Source of the DNA: an uncultured Lachnospiraceae bacterium
GTDB lineage: Bacteria > Bacillota > Clostridia > Lachnospirales > Lachnospiraceae
Direction of reading: 5' to 3'
Assembly (NCBI GenBank): GCA_910586205.1
Contig: CAJUGD010000016.1
Coordinates: forward strand, 1 to 64,000
DNA length: 64,000 bases
Part shown: piece by piece, positions 19,011 through 26,322 of the stretch
Numbering within the stretch: the stretch's first letter is position 1
How the letters are laid out: every line of letters begins with the position of its first letter
Made by a program: the position numbers and the translations under genes
Notes under the pieces: model-generated
Databases searched by the model: none
What the model saw: the letters and a program-made list of their open reading frames with translations, nothing else
Told to the model about the DNA's origin: nothing

Positions 19011-19135
19011 CTTCTGATTTATGCTTTGAAGTTTTTACAATGGGAATTGCTGGCGGCATTTTTGCCAAACTTTCGGTGGATGTTATTTTTTTCGCTATTA
19101 ATAGGCTGTCGTCTATTATTAGAAATATATTTTAA
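19007..19135 (+). CDS. 42-residue membrane protein, pVII/pIX-like size
   Basis: Starts at the ATGA overlap with the upstream stop and encodes MTSDLCFEVFTMGIAGGIFA and a second half ending SIIRNIF before TAA at 19133-19135. The middle is hydrophobic. Coupling to the upstream gene and placement directly before the coat gene support it as a real virion-morphogenesis gene, as filamentous phages have 30-40 residue tip proteins here. Confidence 0.6.
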   Translation: MTSDLCFEVFTMGIAGGIFAKLSVDVIFFAINRLSSIIRNIF

Positions 19136-19156
19136 TTAAAAAAAGGAGGTAACAAA

Positions 19157-19453
19157 ATGAGAAAGGAATTTTTGAAAGAAACAAAGGATAGGCTGAAGGA
19201 GCTAAGTGCTCGCGCTAAATTGTTTGCAATTTCGACGGCAATTTCCTGTACGTCTGCGCTTCCCGCTCTGGCGGCTGAGGATGCAACTGGCGGGGGGACG
19301 GATGTTACTTCTATCTTGACATCTTCTTTTGAGACAACGGTAAATTCTGTTATTGGCACGGTCGGCTCGGTCCTTCCGATGGTTATGCAGGTGGTTGGCC
19401 TTGGTGTCTGCGTGACATTTGCTATTAAATTTTTTAAGCGGTTTGTTAAATAA
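19157..19453 (+). CDS. Major coat protein (pVIII-like)
   Basis: A 98-residue precursor with the layout of filamentous-phage coat proteins. A signal peptide ends at SALPALAA (cleavage near residue 39-40). The mature part of about 58 residues has an acidic, Gly/Thr-rich start (EDATGGGTD), one membrane-spanning helix (about residues 68-91) and a basic end (KFFKRFVK) that would contact DNA. The ribosome site AAAAAGGAGGT is excellent. This is the strongest single marker that the element makes filamentous virions. Confidence 0.88.
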   Translation: MRKEFLKETKDRLKELSARAKLFAISTAISCTSALPALAAEDATGGGTDVTSILTSSFETTVNSVIGTVGSVLPMVMQVVGLGVCVTFAIKFFKRFVK

Positions 19454-19526
19454 TGTTTCTTGGGAGGGATGCCCTGTGTATCCCTCCCATTTTTAAATCA
19501 TATTTCATTGGAAATGGGGGATATTT

Positions 19527-21689
19527 ATGAATCGTCAAAAATTCAGACAGCAAGTTTCTCTTTTTTTAGTTGTTTTGTTGGCCGCCTACTCTCCCGCTGT
19601 TGCCTATGCTTCTCCTGAGACGCCCAGCAATACAAGGGACTGGTCAGAAATGGGGGAAGACTACACAGAAGATGTTCCGTTTTATTACGATGAAGACATG
19701 AGGAAGGTCTATGATTACGAAACCTTTCCGGAACGTTATTATGGCATGAGTCCAGCTATAGCCGGGGTGGATGATGTGGCTCTTTTGGCTATCGTGGCAG
19801 TTGGTTGTGTCTTAGGGGCATTTGGGATCCATATGGCCTCAGAAGACATTGGAACGTTTTTGGTCGGCAGTTTCAAACCCTGGTTGGAAAAGAGGCATCC
19901 GGATAAAATGTCCGACTTTGAAATCTTTTTAACCGGAGGAGCTATTGCTGTCTCTGAGTGGGTTCCGCTTTTTGGGGAATTTTTAAACGGGGAAGAAGTC
20001 ACGGTTAAAGATACGGGCATTGAATATAAGCCTGCTTCGGTTCCTGCCAAACCTTATTTTTCTGACCGTGTTATAGAGGGGCAAACTTTTCTTCGCACAT
20101 ATGTGGAGGCTAACACTTCATCGTCTTATACAACTATTCGTGATTATTATTTTGATTCCAGTTTGGATATTTTTTGCCTTTATGTTAATTCTTCAGCAAC
20201 TGATCCTGAACGATATAATTTAAGTGTTTATTTTCGTTCTGGAGATTCTTATCAAGCGGGATATTTTACTTATTATTATAATCGTTTGAAAAATGATGGG
20301 TATTTTGAATATAGTAGAAGTCAGAAAGCTACAGATTCTCGTATGCTTATTCTTGCTTCTGATGTTAATTCTATTTCAGATTATCCTGTATTTATTAACG
20401 GTGATGCCGCCAGGTCTTATATGGTATATGGCACTACTGGTGGCATGATTAATAATCAGGCTTTAAGCATTATAAAAACGGGAGCTTCTCTTTTAAAGGA
20501 TAATTTGAAGTTTCATCAGGATTATGCATATGCTGATTCTATTACACTCCCGTCAGATGAAGCCGGTTTAAAATCCATTGTTTCCTCTTTAGACACTGCA
20601 AAAACTTATGAGGAAGTTATGGAAGTGGTGGATAAGTACTGGCAAACGTCAAAAAAGAAGGTGGAGCTATCGGATGCGGATTGTTATTCCAATCTCCAAT
20701 ATGTTATCCGGGTGCTGTCCCGTTACGCTGGCACTGCCATCACGGATGAACAAATTGATTCCTTCATCAGCCATTTTTATCAGACGAATACGGATGGCAC
20801 TTCTGCTCTGGCAGAAAAACAGGCTGGGGAAATTGTCCGTCAGTTTGTGGTGATTAATGGGGGCAATCAGGAGCCGGATGATGATAAAAATAAGAACAAG
20901 TATGTGATTGTGAAGCGTCTCGCCACTGGCTTGGGACTTTTTCTGGTTTCGATAGGGCTGGTTTCAGATGCTCCTGTGTTTGAGGGCGGGCAAACGATTG
21001 AAAATGTTTCCTTAGTTGGCTCCCCTACGGAATTGCCGGATCCGGATCCGGATAAACCCTCCTCTCCCACTGTTGATTTATCTGGCATACTGGACTTCTT
21101 AAAGCAGATATTGGAAATTTTAAAGGCATGGGCAAGTCCTTCGTCACTTATGGATTTGTTAAAAGAAAAACTTTCTTTAAACGTTCTTTTTGGTTCTATT
21201 GTGACTGCCATAAATGAGTTACCGAGTCTTTTGAGCGGGGAGCTAGCCCTTCCGGCGTTATTGTCTGATTTAGCGGCAACCATCTTATCTCCTTTGAATG
21301 GATTAACGGAACCTATTGGGAATATTCTGCTGGCGATAAATTCTGTCTTTGAGAAAATCCCCTCTCCTTCTGAGGTTGCGCAGGCCGTTAGTGACGTAGT
21401 GATTGGGGAGGATGATGGAAACTATCGGTTAGACAGTGTTATTTCTGACAAGTTTCCCTTTTGCATCCCTTTTGATTTGATAGATTCTTTTCGCGTTCTC
21501 TTGGCAGATCCGATTGAACCGGTTTTTGAAATCCCTTTGATTATAGACCATGGGGATTTTTCATTTAAGGATTCCATAGAAATTGATTTAACAAAGTTTG
21601 ACAACCTTCTTCCTATGATTCAATTTTTTGTGTTGTTGTTCTATGTGACAGGGCTGATTCTTGCCACCAGAAGTTTGATAAAAGGGTAG
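19527..21689 (+). CDS. Minor coat / adsorption protein (pIII-like)
   Basis: A 720-residue secreted protein with a signal peptide ending near AVAYA, a second hydrophobic stretch (VALLAIVAVGCVLGAFGIHM), a Pro/Asp linker (PDPDPDKPSSP, around residue 510) and a C-terminal membrane anchor (LLPMIQFFVLLFYVTGLILA). Size, location after the coat gene and C-terminal anchor match pIII, the host-binding tip protein. Residues about 188-300 are encoded by distinctly more AT-rich DNA, possibly an exchanged receptor-binding module. No direct sequence similarity is claimed. Confidence 0.75.
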   Translation: MNRQKFRQQVSLFLVVLLAAYSPAVAYASPETPSNTRDWSEMGEDYTEDVPFYYDEDMRKVYDYETFPERYYGMSPAIAGVDDVALLAIVAVGCVLGAFGIHMASEDIGTFLVGSFKPWLEKRHPDKMSDFEIFLTGGAIAVSEWVPLFGEFLNGEEVTVKDTGIEYKPASVPAKPYFSDRVIEGQTFLRTYVEANTSSSYTTIRDYYFDSSLDIFCLYVNSSATDPERYNLSVYFRSGDSYQAGYFTYYYNRLKNDGYFEYSRSQKATDSRMLILASDVNSISDYPVFINGDAARSYMVYGTTGGMINNQALSIIKTGASLLKDNLKFHQDYAYADSITLPSDEAGLKSIVSSLDTAKTYEEVMEVVDKYWQTSKKKVELSDADCYSNLQYVIRVLSRYAGTAITDEQIDSFISHFYQTNTDGTSALAEKQAGEIVRQFVVINGGNQEPDDDKNKNKYVIVKRLATGLGLFLVSIGLVSDAPVFEGGQTIENVSLVGSPTELPDPDPDKPSSPTVDLSGILDFLKQILEILKAWASPSSLMDLLKEKLSLNVLFGSIVTAINELPSLLSGELALPALLSDLAATILSPLNGLTEPIGNILLAINSVFEKIPSPSEVAQAVSDVVIGEDDGNYRLDSVISDKFPFCIPFDLIDSFRVLLADPIEPVFEIPLIIDHGDFSFKDSIEIDLTKFDNLLPMIQFFVLLFYVTGLILATRSLIKG

Positions 21690-21698
21690 GTGAATGTG

Positions 21699-21935
21699 AT
21701 GTTAATGAAAATAAAAGCCGCTTTGATTGTCTTAGCGAACACGCTCCTTGCTTTTCTTCCAGATTCTCCCTTTACTGCATTTTTAGAATCTATGGAAAAG
21801 ATTCCCGCTTTGGGATACTTGAATTACTTTATTCCGGTCCCGATGATGATATCCATTGGGGAGGCGTGGCTGGTTTGTGTAGGGACTTTTTATTTGTACC
21901 AGGCAGTTCTTCGCTTTGTAAAATTAATTGGTTAG
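21699..21935 (+). CDS. pVI-like small membrane protein
   Basis: A 78-residue protein with two hydrophobic segments (AALIVLANTLLAFLP and VCVGTFYLYQAVLRFV) separated by a Pro-rich middle (FIPVPMMISIGEAW). It resembles pVI and the DUF2523-type proteins between pIII and Zot in inoviruses. ATG 21699 has AGGTG just upstream; GTG 21690 is in frame but poorly placed. Confidence 0.65.
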   Translation: MLMKIKAALIVLANTLLAFLPDSPFTAFLESMEKIPALGYLNYFIPVPMMISIGEAWLVCVGTFYLYQAVLRFVKLIG

Positions 21936-21945
21936 GAGGGGAGAC

Positions 21946-22587
21946 ATGATTTATTTATATACGGGCACCCCCGGCAGTGGGAAAAGCTATCATGTTGCGA
22001 AGGAAATTTATTTTTATTTGTATCATGGGCGGAATGTTATCGCTAATTTTGATATTAACTATGACAGCATTCCCTCCAGGAAGCGCAGGCCCAAAGGATA
22101 TTTTTTTTATAGGGAAAATCATGAACTTTCTGCGGACTGGCTGATGGATTTTGCTTTGTTTTGCCACAAAAGACGGCCAGACGGTCACATCATAGAAGGG
22201 CAGACTTGGGTAGTGATTGACGAATGCCAACTGATCTTTAACTGCCGCTCCTGGAATGCAAAAGACCGGGACAAGTGGAACAATTTTTTCACCCAGCACC
22301 GGAAATACGGTTATCATTTCATCCTGTTGACGCAATTTGACAGGCTGGTAGATAGACAGATACGCTCTTTGGTCGAATATGAGGTGCGACACCGCAAAGC
22401 GAACAATTTTGGCATTGGCGGGGTATTGTGCAGTTTGTTTTTCTTTGGCCATCCGATTTTTGCGGCAATCGAATATTGGTACTCCGTTAAGGAACGGTGC
22501 GGAACTTCTATAATGATAGGCAGGAAGAAATACTATCGCCTGTACGATTCCTATAAACTGTTTGACGGCGAAGAAAAAAAAGCCTAA
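21946..22587 (+). CDS. Zot-like assembly ATPase (pI)
   Basis: A 213-residue Zot-domain protein. Walker A is GTPGSGKS (residues 7-14) and Walker B is WVVIDECQ (88-95), followed by the family segment FFTQHRKYGYHFILLTQ. One membrane segment (about 156-178) follows. pI drives ATP-dependent assembly and extrusion of filamentous phage at the membrane. The start at ATG 21946 follows GGAGGGGAG. The outer part is short, as expected without a secretin partner. Confidence 0.92.
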   Translation: MIYLYTGTPGSGKSYHVAKEIYFYLYHGRNVIANFDINYDSIPSRKRRPKGYFFYRENHELSADWLMDFALFCHKRRPDGHIIEGQTWVVIDECQLIFNCRSWNAKDRDKWNNFFTQHRKYGYHFILLTQFDRLVDRQIRSLVEYEVRHRKANNFGIGGVLCSLFFFGHPIFAAIEYWYSVKERCGTSIMIGRKKYYRLYDSYKLFDGEEKKA

Positions 22588-22649
22588 CATCTTGCCTCCT
22601 GCGGGGATGGGGGGTACGGGGGGACCCCGTCCCCGCAGGAGGCAAGATG
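22588..22649. repeat. Perfect 20-bp hairpin with G-rich loop; packaging-signal or terminator candidate
   Basis: CATCTTGCCTCCTGCGGGGA at 22588-22607 pairs perfectly with its reverse complement at 22630-22649, and GGGGT/ACCCC in the loop extends the stem. It starts at the stop codon of the Zot gene and has no T-tract. Filamentous phages carry a packaging hairpin in an intergenic region, so this is a prime candidate. Confidence 0.85.
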
Positions 22650-22747
22650 TTTAGGGATGTTTCTACTCTCTCCTGTCTATACTATTTTGGGGAATGGCTC
22701 AGGCAGTGGTATTTATTCTTGCTAAAAAAAAGAAAGAAGGATAGGTT

Positions 22748-23032
22748 ATGGATTTAAGAAAAGAAAGGGAGCGGGATATTTTTCAGTCTGTGTTAATGCA
22801 GTGTTACGCTGACTTCCGTATTAGGCACCAGTCGGAAAACTATAAGGAATTGGAAAATGTCCGGAAAATAGTGGAACTGTCTGTCCGGAGCCGTTATGCG
22901 GACAGCAAGGAGGATTGTGAGGAATTTTTAAACCGTTTAGCCTACTGTGAAGACAAAGAAAAGGAAGACAGCTATATAGGCGGGGTAATGGACGGGATCC
23001 GACTGATGCGGTTTCTTTTTGCGATAGAATAA
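22748..23032 (+). CDS. Small helical prophage protein (DUF6809-like)
   Basis: A 94-residue charged, helical protein ending in YIGGVMDGIRLMRFLFAIE, a pattern resembling small DUF6809-type proteins of Lachnospiraceae mobile elements. No catalytic motif. AGAAAGAAGGATAG precedes the ATG. It lies between the hairpin and the regulator block. Confidence 0.55.
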   Translation: MDLRKERERDIFQSVLMQCYADFRIRHQSENYKELENVRKIVELSVRSRYADSKEDCEEFLNRLAYCEDKEKEDSYIGGVMDGIRLMRFLFAIE

Positions 23033-23073
23033 GTTGTTTCTGAAATTTTCAGCATTTTAAACACAACTCAGCA

Positions 23074-23131
23074 AGCTGCAGCAAAAGTTGTCATACAATT
23101 CATGGAGCTGCAGCAAGAGTTGTTATGCAAT
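23074..23131. repeat. Two direct repeats with 32-bp period
   Basis: AGCTGCAGCAAAAGTTGT and AGCTGCAGCAAGAGTTGT begin at 23074 and 23106, each followed by a similar CATACAAT or TATGCAAT. Iteron-like spacing in a noncoding stretch (23033-23306) suggests a protein-binding region. Confidence 0.65.
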
Positions 23132-23306
23132 ACTTATCCCTCCCCCTGGATGGGCGCCCCTCTAGGGGGAAGGTTTTGAATTGTTCCTGCTTTGAAATAC
23201 AATTCCACCAGCAGCGGAAAGGATTATCTGACAATTCCTGGTATGCCGCTCCCCATCCGCCGCCTGGGAGCTGCTGTTGTCGGAATTGTTTCCTAAATGA
23301 ATGGGA

Positions 23307-23540
23307 TTATTTTGCTATAGGAAGGATGTTTTTGGCCTCTAGGACGGCAACTAAGGTCTGGATTTCATCATTATTTTTCCGGAATCCCCGATTTACTTCC
23401 AGTCTTAAGTTACTTATTTCTTTCTTGTTGTCTGCCACATCATGTTTGATATCTGCTATTTCATTTTCTAATTTTTCCAATTTAAGATTAATTGGTGTCA
23501 ATAAATCCCTCATAGCGTCTAACATTTCATTATCTATCAT
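23307..23540 (-). CDS. Small coiled-coil protein
   Basis: A 77-residue protein, almost entirely heptad-repeat coiled coil (LKLEKLENEIADIKHDVADN and onward). AGGAGAGT precedes the ATG. Such proteins are common and uncharacterised in Clostridial mobile elements. It lies downstream of the RHH-type gene on the same strand and may be in its operon. Confidence 0.6.
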   Translation of the reverse strand: MIDNEMLDAMRDLLTPINLKLEKLENEIADIKHDVADNKKEISNLRLEVNRGFRKNNDEIQTLVAVLEAKNILPIAK

Positions 23541-23618
23541 AACTCATACTCTCCTCTCTTTTTTTGTGTGAATACTATATCACGTTTAGGAAATACCCGT
23601 CAAGCGGCGATTCTCATT

Positions 23619-23852
23619 TTACCCCCCCCCTAAAATTTTTTCATCATCGGTATTTTTCCCACTCCCCTCTCCTGCTTCTTGGCCTATGTCTTTATTGATT
23701 AAATCATTAATGTATGAATTAAGTGATTTATAGCCTTTTGCCTTCCAATGTGCGTCAATAATAGTTTTTCGTCCTTTTGGTACCCGGAATTTAATTTCTG
23801 TGTAATTATCTTTATTGTATTGTGTGTTATATTTTACCTTTTCGAATGACAT
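23619..23852 (-). CDS. Arc/ribbon-helix-helix-type repressor candidate
   Basis: A 77-residue protein from ATG 23852 (AAGGAG upstream). The core NYTEIKFRVPKGRKTIIDAH continuing to SLNSYINDLINKDIG has the strand-helix-helix pattern of Arc/MetJ-type regulators. Three identical palindromic sites lie just upstream of its start, so autoregulation and control of the divergent genes is likely. The longer frame to 23900 runs through two of the operators and is not used. Confidence 0.75.
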   Translation of the reverse strand: MSFEKVKYNTQYNKDNYTEIKFRVPKGRKTIIDAHWKAKGYKSLNSYINDLINKDIGQEAGEGSGKNTDDEKILGGG

Positions 23853-23867
23853 TTTGTTCTCCTTCAG

Positions 23868-23946
23868 ACATGGTCTCATGTTAATAATACACAAAAACAT
23901 GGTCTCATGTTTGGTGGTTTTGCGAATTGAAACATGGTCTCATGTT
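23868..23946. promoter_or_regulatory. Three operator repeats AACATGGTCTCATGTT
   Basis: Copies at 23868-23882 (first base changed), 23896-23911 and 23931-23946. Each is AACATG, a GTCT centre, then CATGTT. Spacing is 28 and 35 bp, and a TATAAT follows at 23951-23956. Probable binding sites of the adjacent RHH-type protein. Confidence 0.85.
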
Positions 23947-24131
23947 TTTGTATAATATAACTCTAAGGTATCCTTTGCCTTAGATGCAACAATCCCATAG
24001 CCCTCCCTAAATTCACAGCAATGAGAGCCAGCATCCAACGGGATGCCAGCAGCAATGAGAGTGAATATGGGGAAGGCAAGAAAGCTCTAATTATCCAACA
24101 TAATCATACCACAGAACGAGCTAAAAAGAAA

Positions 24132-24211
24132 GTCAAATGTCGGTCCGGTTGTTGTCAGTGCATAGGAAACTGTCAAATGTCAGCGCGGTTGTTGTCGGTG
24201 CATGGGAAACC
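24132..24211. repeat. Two 40-bp direct repeats (iteron candidate)
   Basis: Units starting GTCAAATGTC at 24132 and 24172 share about 35 of 40 positions, with a third partial start GTCAAAAT at 24212. They lie between the regulator block and the replication genes. Candidate Rep-binding or control region. Confidence 0.75.
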
Positions 24212-24364
24212 GTCAAAATAGCATCAAAATTTCAATGAAAAAAAAGCAATATGCCATACCGTAAAGCCTATATACCATCTCGAAGGTCCACGTATATTGT
24301 AGATAGTGGGGGAGAAATCCTTGTTGCCGGCAGATTGGCTACGTTGCTTTTCTTAAAGGAGGTT

Positions 24365-24529
24365 ATGAAAATTTCTATTAATAGTGTTTGTTTAACTTGT
24401 TGTTATTTTGATTGTGAATTGGGCTGTTCCCTTTCATCTGATTTATCGTATTTTTGCCCTTTGGAACCGGAACCTGATTTTGAAGGCGTTACTTTCCCCG
24501 ATAATCCTGATTATGCAGGGGATAAATAA
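24365..24529 (+). CDS. Small cysteine-rich protein
   Basis: A 54-residue protein with six cysteines, including CLTCCYFDCELGC, and an acidic tail. Probably a metal-binding fold. ATG 24365 follows AAAGGAGG, so the longer frame to 24251 is rejected. First gene of the apparent replication module. No function is known to me. Confidence 0.6.
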   Translation: MKISINSVCLTCCYFDCELGCSLSSDLSYFCPLEPEPDFEGVTFPDNPDYAGDK

Positions 24530-24542
24530 AATCCGGGACAAG

Positions 24543-24680
24543 CCTCCCCATATGGGGGGGCTTCCCCATTAAAACTGCTTTCGTGTCTGCTTCTCCTGGG
24601 AGCCAGGGCGCAGTCCTTCTCTCTCCTATTGGGGGGCAGACAAAAAACGGTCACAAGCCCGTAAAAAAGTTGAGTGAATG
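24543..24680. other. Noncoding stretch with small hairpins
   Basis: GCCTCCCC pairs with GGGGGGGC at 24543-24562 (loop ATAT). ACGG and CCGT flank a GCCCGTAAA at 24657-24665 that recurs near 24922 and 25318. The rest of the gap to 24862 shows no gene. Confidence 0.5.
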
Positions 24681-24862
24681 GGGACATTATTCGTTCCCGC
24701 AATGTTAAACCGGTCTGTTATCCGGTATTCTATAGAGAAATCCGGAAGCTGTTTCTAGGTGTCCAGAGTTTGTTTTGCGGATTCGATGGCACCCGCCTGT
24801 ATCGATGAAAACTCTGCGGGCGGCACATTGACAACTAAATAGAGAAAAGGAAGGTAAAAAGT

Positions 24863-25276
24863 ATGAAAGCAACTGTATTAGGCACCCAATTAGTGGATTA
24901 TGTCAGTAAACGAACCAATCAGCCCGTAAAGGGTTTCACCCTATTTGTGGCCCACAGAGATTCCCAGGTGACTGGCCATTCAGTGTCCAACGTGTTCATT
25001 AGTGACAATTTAGGCATTCCTGGTGTGATTGACATTAAACCGGGTTCGTATGTGGACGTTGAATATAATAACCGTGGTTTTGTCTGCGGTCTGGAGGTTT
25101 TAGTTCTTCCAACGCCAGAATCAGCGGCGGCAATTCGGACTGCCCTGGACATCTACCCAGGCCATGCCTCTCCCAGCGTTCCCCCAGCCCCAGAAGCAGC
25201 CAGCACTCCCCCAGCTCCGGAAGCAGCCAGCACTCCCCCAGCTCCGGAAGCAGCCAGCACCGGCAAGCGGAAATAA
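24863..25276 (+). CDS. Candidate ssDNA-binding protein (pV-like) with repeat tail
   Basis: A 137-residue protein. Residues 1-80 are beta-strand rich (TLFVAHRDSQVTGHSVSNVF) and would fit a small OB-fold, as in gene V proteins. The tail has three units of PPAPEAAST (27-bp DNA repeats at about 25185-25262) before a basic end GKRK. Position directly before rep and after the virion block matches the ssDNA-binding gene of inoviruses. No clear motif, so the role is inferred. GGAAGG precedes the ATG. Confidence 0.55.
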   Translation: MKATVLGTQLVDYVSKRTNQPVKGFTLFVAHRDSQVTGHSVSNVFISDNLGIPGVIDIKPGSYVDVEYNNRGFVCGLEVLVLPTPESAAAIRTALDIYPGHASPSVPPAPEAASTPPAPEAASTPPAPEAASTGKRK

Positions 25277-25317
25277 TCAAAACTGCCAAAGCTGTCTCCG
25301 AAGGAGCTAAACTTTCC

Positions 25318-25377
25318 GCCCGTAAAGGGTTTAGGATGGAGATTTTCGAAGAAAATACTATCCGTCCCTTTACGGGC
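25318..25377. repeat. Long hairpin with 12-bp GCCCGTAAAGGG stem
   Basis: GCCCGTAAAGGG at 25318-25329 pairs with CCCTTTACGGGC at 25366-25377, and the loop holds a second stem ATTTTC/GAAAAT. It follows the ssDNA-binding gene. The 15-mer starting at 25318 also occurs inside that gene at 24922-24936. Confidence 0.85.
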
Positions 25378-25519
25378 TTCGGAAAAATATACTGGCCTGT
25401 TGGTGGTTGATAGACGCATTTCATCTATCAACCGCCTTGACCACAGTCCCGCTGGTACCCTAGTGTCAGAGAAAGTCTATCCTTTTTTTAGGAACCAGCG
25501 GGAAAACCACAAATATCAC

Positions 25520-26072
25520 GCGCCTGCACTGATACAATAAACCCTCTCAGGGCTTAAAAAATGGCCCAGCATCGTTTTGGTTATCGTCCCGCCGGTTATC
25601 CCATCATCGAGATGGCTCATTCCGGAAAACTAGAGCGGGTAGGAGTGTGGGACGATAAACGATGCGCTGACAACTACCACGCGAAAATGTGCACCGCAAA
25701 TTATCCCCGCCTGGTATAGTCGGATAAAGGATGTTCAAAAGCGCGGGTACTCTCTGTTTTTTTTTAGGCAGCATACTTCTTTTGGCGCGACAAGCACCAG
25801 GCGCCTGCACTGATGTAATAAACTCTCCCAGGGCTTAAAAAATGGCCCAGCATCGTTTTGGTTATCGTCCCGCCGGTTATCCCATCATCGAGATGGCTCA
25901 TTCCGGAAAACTAGAGCGGGTAGGAGTGTGGGACGATAAACGATGCGCTGACAACTACCACGCGAAAATGTGCACCGCAAATTATCCCCGCCTGGTATAG
26001 CCGGGGAAAGGATGTTTAAAAGCGCGGGTACTCTCTGTTTTTTTAGGCAGCATACTTCTTTTGGCGCGACAA
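25520..26072. repeat. Two 272-274 bp direct repeats, structured and noncoding
   Basis: Copy 1 spans 25520-25793 and copy 2 spans 25801-26072, with period 281 bp and more than 95% identity. Each contains inverted arms GCATCGTTT (with a 4-base bulge) TATCGTCCC and GGGACGATAAACGATGC enclosing about 75 bases, a perfect element for a large hairpin. No frame stays open through both copies. They fill the gap before rep and are candidates for the origin, packaging region or a structured RNA. Confidence 0.92.
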
Positions 26073-26322
26073 ATATCGTTTTTTTTGCGGAAGGAGAAGC
26101 TTTACCCCCTTACGCGCGTGCCGGTATATTATTACCCGGCACTTCTGTCGAAAAGCCAACAAACCCATACAAACTAAGCCTTGCAAGCTCTCGACATCAC
26201 ATTGTCGAGATGTCGAAAAGTCGAAAAGCTGTTTCCGGCTCCCGGTTAGACGTATCCCGGAGCCAGGAATAAAAAACATAACTGCATTGCTCCACTTCGG
26301 ACAAGCAGTGAAAGGGGAAGAA

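Noticed and set aside
19527..21689. Secretin or pIV-type protein
   Set aside because: It has a C-terminal membrane anchor and no secretin motif; a single-membrane host would not need one.
24132..24211. CRISPR array
   Set aside because: Only two adjacent 40-bp direct repeats without unique spacers of fixed length, and no cas genes in the window.
25520..26072. Insertion sequence with long direct repeats
   Set aside because: No transposase frame, no terminal inverted repeats, and the repeats lie within the phage's noncoding region.
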